Source of the DNA: Stomoxys calcitrans
Lineage: Eukaryota > Arthropoda > Insecta > Diptera > Muscidae
Length of the DNA: 64,000 nucleotides
Reading direction: 5' to 3'
NCBI RefSeq assembly: GCF_963082655.1
Contig: NC_081552.1
Coordinates: forward strand, 194,150,098 to 194,214,097
Both the position numbers and the translations under genes were made by a program. The notes below the pieces were generated by a model. It ran no database searches and was not told where the DNA came from. It saw nothing but the letters and a program-made list of their open reading frames with translations. This document shows positions 44,262 to 54,350 of this stretch, in pieces (the first letter of the stretch is position 1; each line of letters begins with the position of its first letter).

Positions 44262-44518
44262 TTGTTGCACTTGGTGGTTTTTCAAGTTTAAGCTCAAGGG
44301 GCCTCCTTTTCATAGACGAGTTCGAACGGCGTGCCGCAGTGCGACACCTCTTTTGAGGAAAAGTTTTTACATGGCATAGGACCTCACAAATGTCGCCAGC
44401 GTTAGAAGAAGATATCCACCGCTGAAAATTTTTTATGATGGTATTGCCAGGATTCGAACCCAGGCGCTCAGCGTCATGGGCGGACATGCTAAACTCTGCG
44501 CTACTTCGTTAATATAAA
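44262..44518 (-). mobile_element. tRNA-derived SINE, copy 10, reverse, with intact head
   Basis: The reverse complement begins GTAGCGCAGAGTTTAGCATG, contains GGGTTCGAATCC and runs through the body to AGCTTAAACTTGAA. The 3' tail after the TTAAACTT region is missing. Confidence 0.85.
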
Positions 44519-44599
44519 TGCTCTAAATAATAAAAACATGAAATTTCATCAAAGTCGGACAAGGGAATAGAGGATCAGGCGTAAATAGGTTAAGACCAA

Positions 44600-44984
44600 A
44601 AAGTGAGGTTCAGAAAACATTTTGTCTGTGCAGAGGCGGGGCGAAGAGGACTATTCTAGATGTATGGCTCATAGCCAAACAGATTATGTGTAGAGCAGCG
44701 ACTACAACTAGGAGATTCAAGACGATGGGAGTAAGACGGAGGATAGGAGAAAGTCATACCATCGCGGTATAATCGGGGCGACGATAGCAAACCTAGTTGG
44801 AATGGAATAGGTTTCGCATCGAATTTTTGAGACGACACTTGAGATCGAGTAGGAGAAACTGCTGCCGCATTGTCCCGAATTGACGGAACTCTGGTATTGC
44901 CGAATAATGAAATCATTCATGTATGGATCAAAGCTAGAGGACAGAGTGGGCCTGGGGATTTACATGGAGGACCCTGGGGACTTA
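44600..44984 (+). pseudogene. LINE A fragment, RT end to RNase H start
   Basis: It contains GTTCAGAAAACATTTTGTCT, CGGAGGATAGG, ACCATCGCGGTATAATCGGG and ATCAAAGCTAGAGGACAGAG, all LINE A landmarks from the RT thumb to TDGSK. It is interrupted by the MITE at 44985. Heavily decayed. Confidence 0.75.
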
Positions 44985-45208
44985 ATGGGTTGCCCAAAAA
45001 GTAATTGCGGATTTTTTAAAAGAAAGTAAATGCATTTTTAATAAAACTTAGAATGCACTTTAATCAAATATACTTTTTTACACTTTTTTTCTAAAGCAAG
45101 CTAAAAGTAACAGCTGATAACTGACAGAAGAAAGAATGCAATTACAGAGTCACAAGCTGTGAAAAAATTTGTCAACGCCGACTATATGAAAAATCCGCAA
45201 TTACTTTT
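44985..45208 (+). mobile_element. Mariner-type MITE, copy 1
   Basis: The left end ATGGGTTGCCCAAAAAGTAA (first base changed from T) follows TA. The inner part is GGATTTTTTAAAAGAAAGTA and CTAAAGCAAGCTAAAAGTAA, and the right end breaks at GCAATTACTTTTACGG instead of GCAATTACTTTTTGGG. Inserted into LINE A. Confidence 0.85.
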
Positions 45209-45221
45209 ACGGATCATGTAC

Positions 45222-45300
45222 CCTTTCCGTGTTCCGTTAGTCCAATACTGTGAAGTTGGCAGCAATGCTTCGTAATCGACCTCTAGTGTTGTCTTTTTCA
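45222..45300 (-). pseudogene. LINE A-like fragment (linker before RNase H)
   Basis: Minus-strand reading gives YEALLPTSQYWTNGT, comparable to CEALLPAAQSWIDGT of LINE A. Its order relative to the neighbouring LINE B shows that it is a separate piece. Confidence 0.5.
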
Positions 45301-45399
45301 ATTAAGTTTTCTCTAAGGACAAAATGTCAGTGAAAGTTTCACTGAAGACAGGTGAATTTTGAACTTTTTAGCCATCTCGTTGCGAAATCTGGTACAGTG

Positions 45400-46262
45400 G
45401 AGGGCGGGTTTTGGTTTTACAGTACACCTTAAAGCCCGCCTGGTCGTCTAGTTTGGAACCATCCGTATAGAAGTCTATGGTACTTCTATTAGCAGGGTAT
45501 CGTGGTTTAGATCGGTTCTATCAGGAATTGTGGCACAGTACTTTTTATCAAAAAGCGGCTCAGTTAGGGTGTGATCCACACTGCCTGGAACATCGGACAT
45601 TGTATCAAGGATAACACAGTGTTCGTAGACGCCACATGACCAAAGAGAAAGCTCTCTTAGCCTCACGGCATTGGCCCAGCATATTGTCTATCTACAATGT
45701 CCAGAGGCATTAGATGTAGCATAAAATTCAATGCATCAGATGGTGTCGTCCTCAGTGCGGCTGTGATGCACAAACAAGCCATTCTTTGGATCCGGTTAAG
45801 TATTGAGCAGTAGGTAGACTTTTGAAGCGCCGTCCACCAGACCAAAACACCATATATTGGGTTGACCAAAAAGTAATTGCGGATTTTTTAAAAGAAAGTA
45901 AATGCATTTTTTATAAAACTTAGAATGAATCAAATATACTTTTTTTACACTTTTTTTCTAAAGCAAGCTAAAAGTAACAGCAGAATGCAATTACAGAGTC
46001 ACAAGCTGTGAAAAAATTGGTCAATGCCGACTATATGAAAAATCCGCAATTACTTTTTGGGCAACCCAATAGCATTATAGGTCTGACAACTGCAGTGTAT
46101 ACCCAATGCATGACGCGCGGTCTAAATCCCCAACTTATGCAGGTAAAAATTGCCTTTCTTGTCCTTTCCAAAATGTTGGATTTGAAGTTCAATTTCCAGT
46201 CCAGCAAAACATCCAGGTATCTTGCGCTTTCTGTAGATAGAACATTGTCTCCTTCCAAGGAA
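45400..46262 (-). pseudogene. LINE B fragment: RT thumb to RNase H start, split by a MITE
   Basis: Reading down from 46262: RYLDVLLDWKLNFKSNILER, RPRVMHWVYTAVVRPIML, then the MITE, then YGVLVWWTALQKSTYCSILN, ALRTTPSDALNFML, a linker, and the RNase H start IDFYTDGSKLDDQAGFKVY at about 45470. It is clearly related to LINE A (KYLGVILDRKLNWK; WWTA-EKK) but a different family. The reading is open across the MITE boundaries if the MITE is ignored, so this copy was fairly fresh when hit. Confidence 0.8.
45857..46069 (+). mobile_element. Mariner-type MITE, copy 2, complete with TA target duplication
   Basis: It starts TTGGGTTGACCAAAAAGTAA at 45857 and ends ACTTTTTGGGCAACCCAA at 46069, with TA on both sides (45855-45856 and 46070-46071). 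Compared with copy 1 it lacks a short CTTTAATC-type piece and a CTGATAACTGACAG piece. It has no transposase. It inserted into LINE B. Confidence 0.93.
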
Positions 46263-46269
46263 ATCTTAG

Positions 46270-46640
46270 AGAAAATTTTACTGAAATTTTGTCTTAGGGA
46301 AAATTAAGCGAAAATTTCATTTAGTTTTTGTCATTAGAGAATATTTCACTGAAATTTTGTCTTTAGAGAAAATTTTGCTGAAATTTTGTTTTTAGAGAAA
46401 ATTTCACTGAAATGTTGTCTTTAGACATGTTAGATTTCAGCAAAATTTTCTCTAAGCACAAAATATCACGGTCAGTGTCAAATATCTGAAACAAAATTAG
46501 TGCTAAGGTTTCTCCAAAGCTAAAATTTCAGTGAAACTTTTTCTAAAGACTGAAATTTTCGTGAAATTTTCTCTAACGACAAATGAAAAATATTCTAAGA
46601 AAAAATTTCAATTAAATTTCCTCCAAAAAATTTTAAATTC
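46270..46640. repeat. Short tandem repeat, period about 29 bp
   Basis: Units of the form AGAGAAAATTTCACTGAAAT followed by TTTGTCTTT repeat at 29-bp steps at 46340-46425. From about 46430 the same motif appears inverted (TTTCAGCAAAATTTTCTCTA). Copies are imperfect. A further piece is at 45303-45355. Confidence 0.7.
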
Positions 46641-49065
46641 ATTAAAGTTTTTTAGAGAGAAAAAATGTCTAAAATTTTTGAATCATTATCATTATCTAAT
46701 TGAATTCATTCCTTTACTTTACTGTTTCTTTTAATTTCCTTTCATTTAAGTGTCTCCTTAGTGTCAGTTCTATACACAAGGGCTCTTCAACATGCATTTC
46801 ACTCAGACCGACTTAAATGTGTCCATCCTGCCACCATACGTCGTCCTCATATCATTCCCCTTCTTGAGTCTTTGTACTTGAGAATACCTTCGAGAAGTAT
46901 TTCAAAAGCTTTGTTCGCTTTTATCTCTAAAAGCAAAACGTGCAAAATTGGATTTCCTTTGTAAGCGTCCGTTTTGCCAAACCCCCTAACGATTACCTCC
47001 CTCCCGCAAATGTCGTGCATATGGTATTCCCACGCATTTCTCGAAAACAAAGAAGGTAACCAAGTAAAGTGCACCTCCATGGGGACGTTGACGCTGTCCT
47101 CATTGGTTTTTAGCTTCTTGTTCTTCTTGTACTTCTTTAGTGGGTCGCCCAAGTACACAGCTGTTCTTTTTTCTGACCAAAGTTGATTGGTTGGCTGATT
47201 TGCGGTGGCTTTAAACTCCTCCGGGCCACATTACAAAAAAACGCAAGCACACAAAACGGCAGAAATAATTCTATAATTTATTGCAATTAACGTTTCATTC
47301 GGTCCCGAACCAAAACCACATATCTTTGCAGTATGGTTGGTAGTATGAATGAGCATTGAGGATGATGACTTGAAATACTTTCGGGTATCTCGAGGAAATT
47401 AACCAAACGGAACTGAAAATAATTTTGCTCTAAATTTCATTTTAATTCCAAGTTGAACAAAGAGGCATGATGATTTGGTGCTTTATTGCGTTTTGTAACT
47501 ATTTTGTGATGATGATAGGGAATAAACAACAAATTCTGGGCTACCTTCAATTGACACTGAATTTGGTAGAACTTTTCTTCAGATGCCAAATTAGATTGCT
47601 GTAAAGTACCACAAATTTTATGTAGGTGATTGGAATATCACAATTTCATGACTAGACATTTTAGTGAAGTTTTTTTTTTCTGAAAGAAAAATCTATAAAA
47701 TTTTCTGTAAACAAAATTTGATTGAAGTTTTGCGAACAATTTTCATTTAGATTTGAGCTCATATTCTATATGTTATACCATCATATTACTAAAGTCATTC
47801 CTTTACTTTTCCTTTCATTTATGATTTTCCTTAGTGTCAGTTCTTATCAAGGATTCCACAAGATGCGCAAATCGTTGTATTGCTGTATCTCCCGCTCTAA
47901 CTGTGGTGGGGAAAACATTTTTCCATGTTCGATAATAAATCATGTAATGAAAGTGAATATAATTCAACATCACTAGTAGTAGTATAAAACAAGACAACTT
48001 ACAACTAATTAAAGAAATGTGAAACCCCCCAAAACCGGCCACAGCTATTGGCCAATTTCCTTTTCCTTTACAACTAGGCATAAAAGAATTATTAATTATG
48101 TAAACGACAGCTAAACACGTTTTTTGTTTCTGACAAACTTGGCATAACACGAACTGTCAATTGGCCAAACTATTGTTAAGCGGTACAAGACAGAAAAAAT
48201 GCCGACCAACCCCATATTCGTCGTTTGAGGTTTTGTATTTACAATAACTACTATTTTGCATAATTAATATAACATAATGCAACATAAAAGCTGCCAAACA
48301 TTAAAAACAGTGAAATGATGGCAAATTTCAAGGAAAGCCCCCAAACTTGAATTAACAAAAAAAAAACGCTTTGGAAAAAGTTTCATTATTATCACCACCC
48401 ATATAAGTTTATATGCCATAAGCAAAACAAGTCACTTCAAAATGAAATTGTATCCTATAGCAAGCAACAACAATGGCTAAGAAAACAACAACAATCGAAT
48501 TTTGGTTTGTGCATCCCACCAAAAGAAGGAAGAGACTTAATGAAAGTGAAAGTTTAATAATGGCCTTTCGGCAGTATCTTCTGCAAAAGGAAAAAAAAAA
48601 AGTTTTGCAACGTCCCAATCATTTCACAAAAAGCGTTGCACGATTTGTTGCTCATTTGTGTTGAACCCCTGCAGCCTTTCGATTGGCTATACTAAATTAG
48701 TGTGGCAGTCATGGCTTGGTAATTTGTGGCAGCAAACTTATTGCCTTTTAATTCTTTGCCTTAACATGGAGTTCATAAATTTAATAACCTGCTGACGACG
48801 AAGCAGCTGAGCATGCAAAGGCAAATTAAGTTTAATATGAAGCGAAATATGTTGCAAAAACAAAACACATAAAGGAAAGAAAACACTAAAATCGACCCTT
48901 TATAAAGGACCAAGGAAGTTTTATACAGCATGAGAACCCAAAATGAGTGCAGACTCGGACCCCCAACAACATAGTTATATGTGAGCAATATGGGGGAAGA
49001 AATCAAGGATCTCACGAAGCAAGTTACAAATTTGACTTCAGATCATGTCATGATATCCACCCATA
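46641..49065. other. AT-rich DNA with one unrecognised open frame and a short dispersed repeat
   Basis: 46690-46770 and 47785-47845 share CATTCCTTTACTTT, CCTTTCATTTA and CCTTAGTGTCAGTTCT, a repeat of unknown type. A minus-strand frame at 46847-47158 is listed separately. The plus frame at 48473-48664 has a good ATG context but no domain. Nothing else stands out. Confidence 0.4.
46847..47158 (-). CDS. Unrecognised open frame, possible exon or retrocopy
   Basis: The minus-strand frame is open from about 47230 (CGPEEFKATANQPTNQLWSE) through YLGDPLKKYKKNKKLKTNED to VLLLEIKANKAFEILLEGIL and a stop at 46847. It has no ATG at its 5' end. Composition looks protein-like (charged, few T-run residues), but I know no matching family. 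It could be a decayed element ORF, since a dispersed repeat abuts it on the right side of the reading. No splice sites were confirmed. Confidence 0.25.
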   Translation of the reverse strand: MYLGDPLKKYKKNKKLKTNEDSVNVPMEVHFTWLPSLFSRNAWEYHMHDICGREVIVRGFGKTDAYKGNPILHVLLLEIKANKAFEILLEGILKYKDSRRGMI

Positions 49066-49383
49066 AATAGCGGAAATGAAAATCCGTGCAGCTCCTTCAA
49101 ATCAGCTTGTCCAGTCGCTATCCCAACCCCAGTGAAACGCATATGCAGAGAAATTTGATGAGATTGAAGATACAATGCGAAAATTAGACGGGCTTTATGC
49201 AGAAGTCGGCGATTTCTGACTGACAGACAGACAGGCAGACCAACAGACTAACTGACTGACTGACTGACGCTATAAATCGCGGAAATGAAAATCAGTGCAG
49301 CTGCATCAAATCAGCCCCAGTGAGACGCATATGCTGAGAAATTTGATGAGATTAAAGATACAATGCGAAAATTAGGCGGGACT
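49066..49383 (+). repeat. Two flanking units beside the CTGA array
   Basis: A unit with GCGGAAATGAAAATC, GTGCAGCT, GAAACGCATATGC or a variant, and GATACAATGCGAAAATTAG occurs at about 49069 and again at about 49274, period about 205 bp. Each unit ends in a short ACTGACAGAC or CTGACTGAC tract. The second runs straight into the main array. Confidence 0.8.
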
Positions 49384-50392
49384 GAATGACTGACTGACAA
49401 ACTAACTAACTGACTGACTGACAGACAGACAGACTGACTGACTGACTGACTGACTGACTGACTGACTGACTGACTGACTGTCTGACTGACTGACTGACTG
49501 ACTGACTGACTGACTGACTGACTGACTGACTGACTGACTGACTGACTGACTGACTGACTGACTGACTGACTGACTGACTGACTGACTGACTGACTGACTG
49601 ACTGACTGACTGACTGACTATCTGACTGTCTGACTGACTGTCTGACTGACTGTCTGTCTGACTGACTGACTGACTGACTGACTGACTGTCTGACTGACTG
49701 ACTGACTGACTGACTGACTGACTGACTGACTGACTGACTGACAGACAGACAGACTGACTGACTGACTGACTGACTGACTGACTGACTGACTGACTGACTG
49801 TCTGACTGACTGACTGACTGACTGACTGACTGACTGACTGACTGACTGACTGACTGACTGACTGACTGACTGACTGACTGACTGACTGACTGACTGACTG
49901 ACTGACTGACTGACTGACTGACTGACTGACTGACTGACTGACTGACTGACTGACTGACTGACTGACTGACTGACTGACTGACTGACTGACTGACTGACTG
50001 ACTGACTGACTGACTGACTGACTGACTGACTGACTATCTGACTGTCTGACTGACTGTCTGACTGACTGTCTGTCTGACTGACTGACTGACTGACTGACTG
50101 ACTGTCTGACTGACTGAATGAATGACTGACTGACTGACTGACAGACTGTCTGGCTGTCTGACTGACTGACTGACTGATTGTCTGACTGTCTGACTGTCTG
50201 ACTGACTGAATGACTGAATGAATGACTGACTGACTGACTGACTGTCTGGCTGTCTGACTATCTGACTGTCTGACTGACTGACTGACTGACTGATTGACTG
50301 ACTGACTGACTGACTGAATGACTGACTGACTGTTTGACTGACTGAAAGGTTTCATTATATTCAGATATCTCACTGACTGACTGACATTTTGC
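49384..50392. repeat. (CTGA)n microsatellite array, about 1 kb
   Basis: Nearly pure CTGA units with CTGT, CAGA and CTAT variants. A marker block beginning ACTATCTGACTGTCTGACTG occurs at 49617 and 50033, 416 bp (104 units) apart. The left half is cleaner, and the right end is more mixed with GAATGAATGAC and GGCTGTCTG. It produces a 264-codon Ser-Gln-Ser-Val frame on the minus strand that is not a gene. Confidence 0.97.
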
Positions 50393-50404
50393 ACGAATGT
50401 TGGT

Positions 50405-50867
50405 CTTGGCAAGGAACAAGGCTGGATATGGCGATATTCATACCTGTAGGTACTAAAAGTACGAAATGGTACATATTTGCACAGCGCGAATGGAAAGACC
50501 TCAAATTATGTTCTTGGGCTTAAAAGAAAGAGCGTCTCCAAAAAATAAGGTATGATGAAACAAATTTTAGAAAATGGTACCGCAAGTGGAAGAAATAGTA
50601 CGTTTAGTACTGCAATTGGTACTATTTCGTACTATCTTGGTAAATTGAATTATAGTTTTGAATTTTTGGAACTTAGATACACATTGGCAGCCATAATTGG
50701 GTGACAATAAGACAATTTGAAATGTTTTACATTTAGATGCCAAAAAACAGTACCAAAAAGGTACGAAATGGGTCAACTTTGTAAAGGGCGGATGGATGGA
50801 GGCCAAATTTTGGAATTTGACTTAAAAGATATCTGGTGCAAAAGGATAAAGGTGAATAGAACCAAGT
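50405..50867. other. DNA with repeated GTACGAAATGG motifs
   Basis: AGTACGAAATGGTAC at about 50459 and GGTACGAAATGGGTC at about 50761 lie near similar GCGAATGGA/GCGGATGGA strings, and TTGGTACTATTTCGTAC is between them. This suggests a diverged duplicate of about 300 bp. No coding signal. Confidence 0.4.
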
Positions 50868-51505
50868 AAAAGCGAGCTGAGTTCAGCCGGGCCGAATTTT
50901 GGGGAACCCACAATTACGGATTCTGCAAAAATATGGGAGCTATATCTGGTTATAGACCGATTAGGACCGTAGTTGGCACAGTTATTGAAAGCTCTTACAA
51001 GCCGAAATTTTGGTCCGATTTGGCTGACATTTTGCATGTAGTGTTCTGTTATCTACATGCAAAATTTCGGCCAAATCGGACAAATATTGCGGCTGGTAAA
51101 GGTTCAAGAAGTTACTTTGCACAGTTGTTGGATGTTATAACAGAATACCACGTGCAAAATTTCAGCCATATTGGACAAAAATTGCGGCTTCCCCTTCAAG
51201 AAGTCAAATAACAGGTTATAGACCGATTTGGCCCATACTTGGCACAGTAGTTGGAAGTCATCCAAAATGACTTCCAAAAATCGGTAGATCGGTCTAAATG
51301 GCACCCATATCCAAATATGTGCCGATCTGGACCATTTTTGGTTCATATATCGACGAGCTTAATACAACTTACAAAATTTCAACAAAATCCGGTAATAAAT
51401 GCGTCTTTCATAGGTCTAAGACCCAAAATCGTCAGATCGGCCCATATGGCTACTATTTGTTCCGATCAGGACCATTTTTGGTTCAGATATCGACGGCCAT
51501 GTATG
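50868..51505 (-). repeat. Helentron/DINE-like island 13 (family B) with head-to-head monomers
   Basis: It starts CAAGTAAAAGCGAGCTGAG with a damaged hairpin, then GGGGAACCCACAATTACGGA. Three to four monomers follow. At about 51015-51085 two monomer pieces face each other, giving a hairpin. The last part has GGTCTAAGACCCAAAATCGT, another monomer subtype. It ends at a LINE fragment. Confidence 0.75.
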
Positions 51506-51529
51506 AACAATGGAGAAAACTCTAGAACT

Positions 51530-52075
51530 ACTCGTTGGTACAAATTTCCCGGGAAATTTTCCAACGGAAAACGTGGCGCCAGAAGAGGTATGACTGGTAT
51601 GCATTTGTCGGAGGTTATTAGGTAAATTGTGTCTGAGCCGAAAATCCTTTGGGCGAGAAGAAGTACAAGCTGTATCTGATAGCAGCAGAAAAAAAAACCA
51701 AACGAAGGCGAAAGATTTTTGACCTATTAGTCCGTCATCCTTTATGCTGAAGGCTCTTGAAGCGCTGATAAAAACATATCTTAGGGCAAAGATGCGTGGA
51801 GATCGCCTATCTCGGCAACAGCATATATAGTAAAGGCAAATCCACTGAAACCGCCCTTCAAGACCTAGTCGGCTACATAGAGGGTTCTCTCGCTGTCAAG
51901 GTAAATACAATGGTATCATTTCTTGACATTGAAGGTGCTTTTAATAATGCAAAACCAACGTCAATCATGAAGGAGTTGGAGTTTCTAGGCATCAACTCTA
52001 CCGTAAGAAAGTCTATTAATATCTTACTTACTAATAGATGCACTACGGCAAGCTTGGAATCTTGGAATCCTCCTA
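51530..52075 (+). pseudogene. LINE F reverse transcriptase fragment
   Basis: The early RT region reads PISPSSFMLKALEALIKTYL, then after a frameshift KGKSTETALQDLVGYIEGSL and VSFLDIEGAFNNAKPTSIMK, with the first catalytic Asp in FLDIEGAFNN. It stops before YADD. The family resembles LINE A in this block (IDIEGAFNNV) but differs enough to be separate. 3' truncated by the family C repeat. Confidence 0.75.
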
Positions 52076-52079
52076 CCTT

Positions 52080-54312
52080 ATCTAAAAACAAAAATTTGGT
52101 ATCCAAATTTCGGATGGGATACCTAGGGGGGCCGCCCCCTCCCCTAAAACTTACCAAATATGTATATATAGATCAATCACGACAATATGGGACTCAAATG
52201 AAAGGAATTTAAGATTAGAAAACGTATCTGATATCTAAATGTCGGTGCAAGTGTTTGGGGGACCACCCCAAGCCCCAAAACACCCCCAAATCGGACATAT
52301 TTATCGACCATGGCAATATAGGACTCAAATAAAAGGTATTTGCGAGTAAAATTTCAACCTGACATCCAAATGTGGGAAAAAGTCCAGGGGTCCACCCCTT
52401 CCCCAAAACACCCCCCAAACAGGACTTTTTTACTGACCATGGCAATAGGAGGCTTAAATAACAAGTATTTGAGTGTAGAATACAAATCCGATATCCAGAT
52501 GTGGGACCAAGTGTTTGGGGGCCGCCCATCCCCGAGAACATCCCCCCAAAGAGGACAAATTTACGACCATAGCAATATGGGGCTTAAATGAAAGGTCTTT
52601 GGAAGTAAAGCACAAATCTGATATCAATATTCGGGTAAAGTGTCTATGGGGCCACCCCACACCCATAACACCACCCAAGTAGGAAGTATTTGCTGACCAT
52701 TGCAATATGAGACTCAAATTAGAGGTTTTTTTGGAGTAGAACACGAATCTGATATATATTTTCAAAGCCAAGTCACTGAGTGGCCGCCCGATCCCCCAAA
52801 ACACCCCCAAACCGGTCATGTTTGCCGGCTATGGAAAAATGGGGCTGAAATGAAAGGTTCGGGACCAGCTGTCTAGGGGACATCCCACCAGAACACCCAA
52901 ATAGGAGGTATTTGCTCACCTAGACAATTTAGGTCCTCAAGACAGTGGAGCTCGATATTCATAGTTTTTAGGGCCCATACCCAAAACCGAAAATATTTGC
53001 TGGCTTTTTAAATAAGGGGTTTGAGATTAGAAAACGAATTTGATATTCAATTTTGAGGCCAATGCCAATGTGGGGTTCAAATATATGAGAATATAACATG
53101 TTGCTGATACATTTTCAGGGCTTATTGATTGGGGGATCACCCCACTCCCCAAAACACCCCTAAATCGGGCATATTTTCCGGTCATATCAATGTGGAGCTC
53201 AAATGAAAGGTATAGGGGAGTAGACCATGAATCTAATATCAACATTCGGAACCAACTGTCTATGGGACGTCCCACCACTACAACCCCAAACCCCCAAACA
53301 GGAGGTATTTGCTCACCAAGACAATTTCGGTCTTCAAGACAGTGGAGCTCGATATACATAGTTTTTAGGGCCCATACCTCAAACCGGACATGTTTGCTGG
53401 CTTTTACAATAAGGGATTTAAATGAATGGTATTTGAGATTAGAAAACGAATTTGATATCTTATTTTGAGGCCAATGGCAATATGGGGTTCAAATATATGA
53501 CAATAGAGCACGTTGCTGATATATTTTCAGGGCTTAGTGTTTGGGGGACCACCCCACTCCCCAAAGCACCCCTAAATTGGCCATATTCACGGACCACATC
53601 AATGTGGGGCTTAAATGAAAGGTATTGGGGAGGGGGGGGGGGGGCAAAGCAAGAATTAATACCCACTTTCGGGGGGTCTACCCCTTTCCCAAAATACCCC
53701 CCAAACAGCAATTTTTACTGACCATCGCAATATGGGGCTCAAATAAAGATATTTGGGACTAGAATACGAATCTGATATCCAAACGTAGGACCATCTATTT
53801 AGGGCATCACCCCTTCCCCAAAACACCCCCCAAAAGCTACATATTTTTCGACCATGCCAATATGTGGCTCAAATGAAAGGTACTTGAGATTAGAAAACGA
53901 ATTGGATAACAAATTTTGGAGTCATGTATTTGGGGGACGCCTCATCCTGTAAACTCCCCTATGGCAATATGGGGTTTAGATAAATGGTATTTGAGAGAAG
54001 AGCACAATGCTTATATTTTTTCAGGTTGAAGTGCCTGGGGGACCACCTCACCCCCGAAAACACCCCTAAATCAGACCTCATGAGAATATAGGGCCGAAAT
54101 AAAGTATTTTAGGAATGGTGACACCTTACATCCAAACTTAAATTTGTAGACCAATAAAGATCATATGGGATTCACATAAAGGCACTTTTTATGTTAAACT
54201 GTTAGTCAAGCGACTAAAAGCTCTTTAATTGTCGAAAATAAATATTCAAAGGAAATTTTTGCTCCATGTAGAGTAAAAGAAGGCGCAGCGGAGCGGGCCC
54301 GGTTCAGCTAGT
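52080..54312 (-). repeat. Family C interspersed repeat, longest copy
   Basis: Sixteen or so units of about 130 bp carry CCCCAAAACACCCC, ATGGGGCTCAAATGAAAGG and GAATCTGATATCCA. Its left end is CCAAATTTCGGATGGGATAC; its right end is GGCGCAGCGGAGCGGGCCCG then GTTCAGCTAGT at 54312. Within it, 52855-53110 and 53215-53500 form a diverged longer duplicate (shared TTTTTAGGGCCCATACC and TTTGCTGGCTTTT). A G15 run lies near 53630. Confidence 0.82.
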
Positions 54313-54350
54313 GTATTATAAAGTCGGCTTCACCCGACTTTTTTTCTTCT
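54313..54350 (-). repeat. Family D hairpin-end fragment
   Basis: AAGTCGGCTTCACCCGACTT forms the left-end hairpin of family D. It sits directly against the family C terminus, as if the two elements had inserted side by side. Confidence 0.55.

Noticed and set aside
48473..48664. 63-codon frame starting AACAATGG
   Set aside because: Good start context but low-complexity lysine-rich sequence with no splice site or domain.
49618..50412. 264-codon Ser-Gln-Ser-Val repeat protein on the minus strand
   Set aside because: It is the translation of the CTGA microsatellite; the frame has no independent coding sign.
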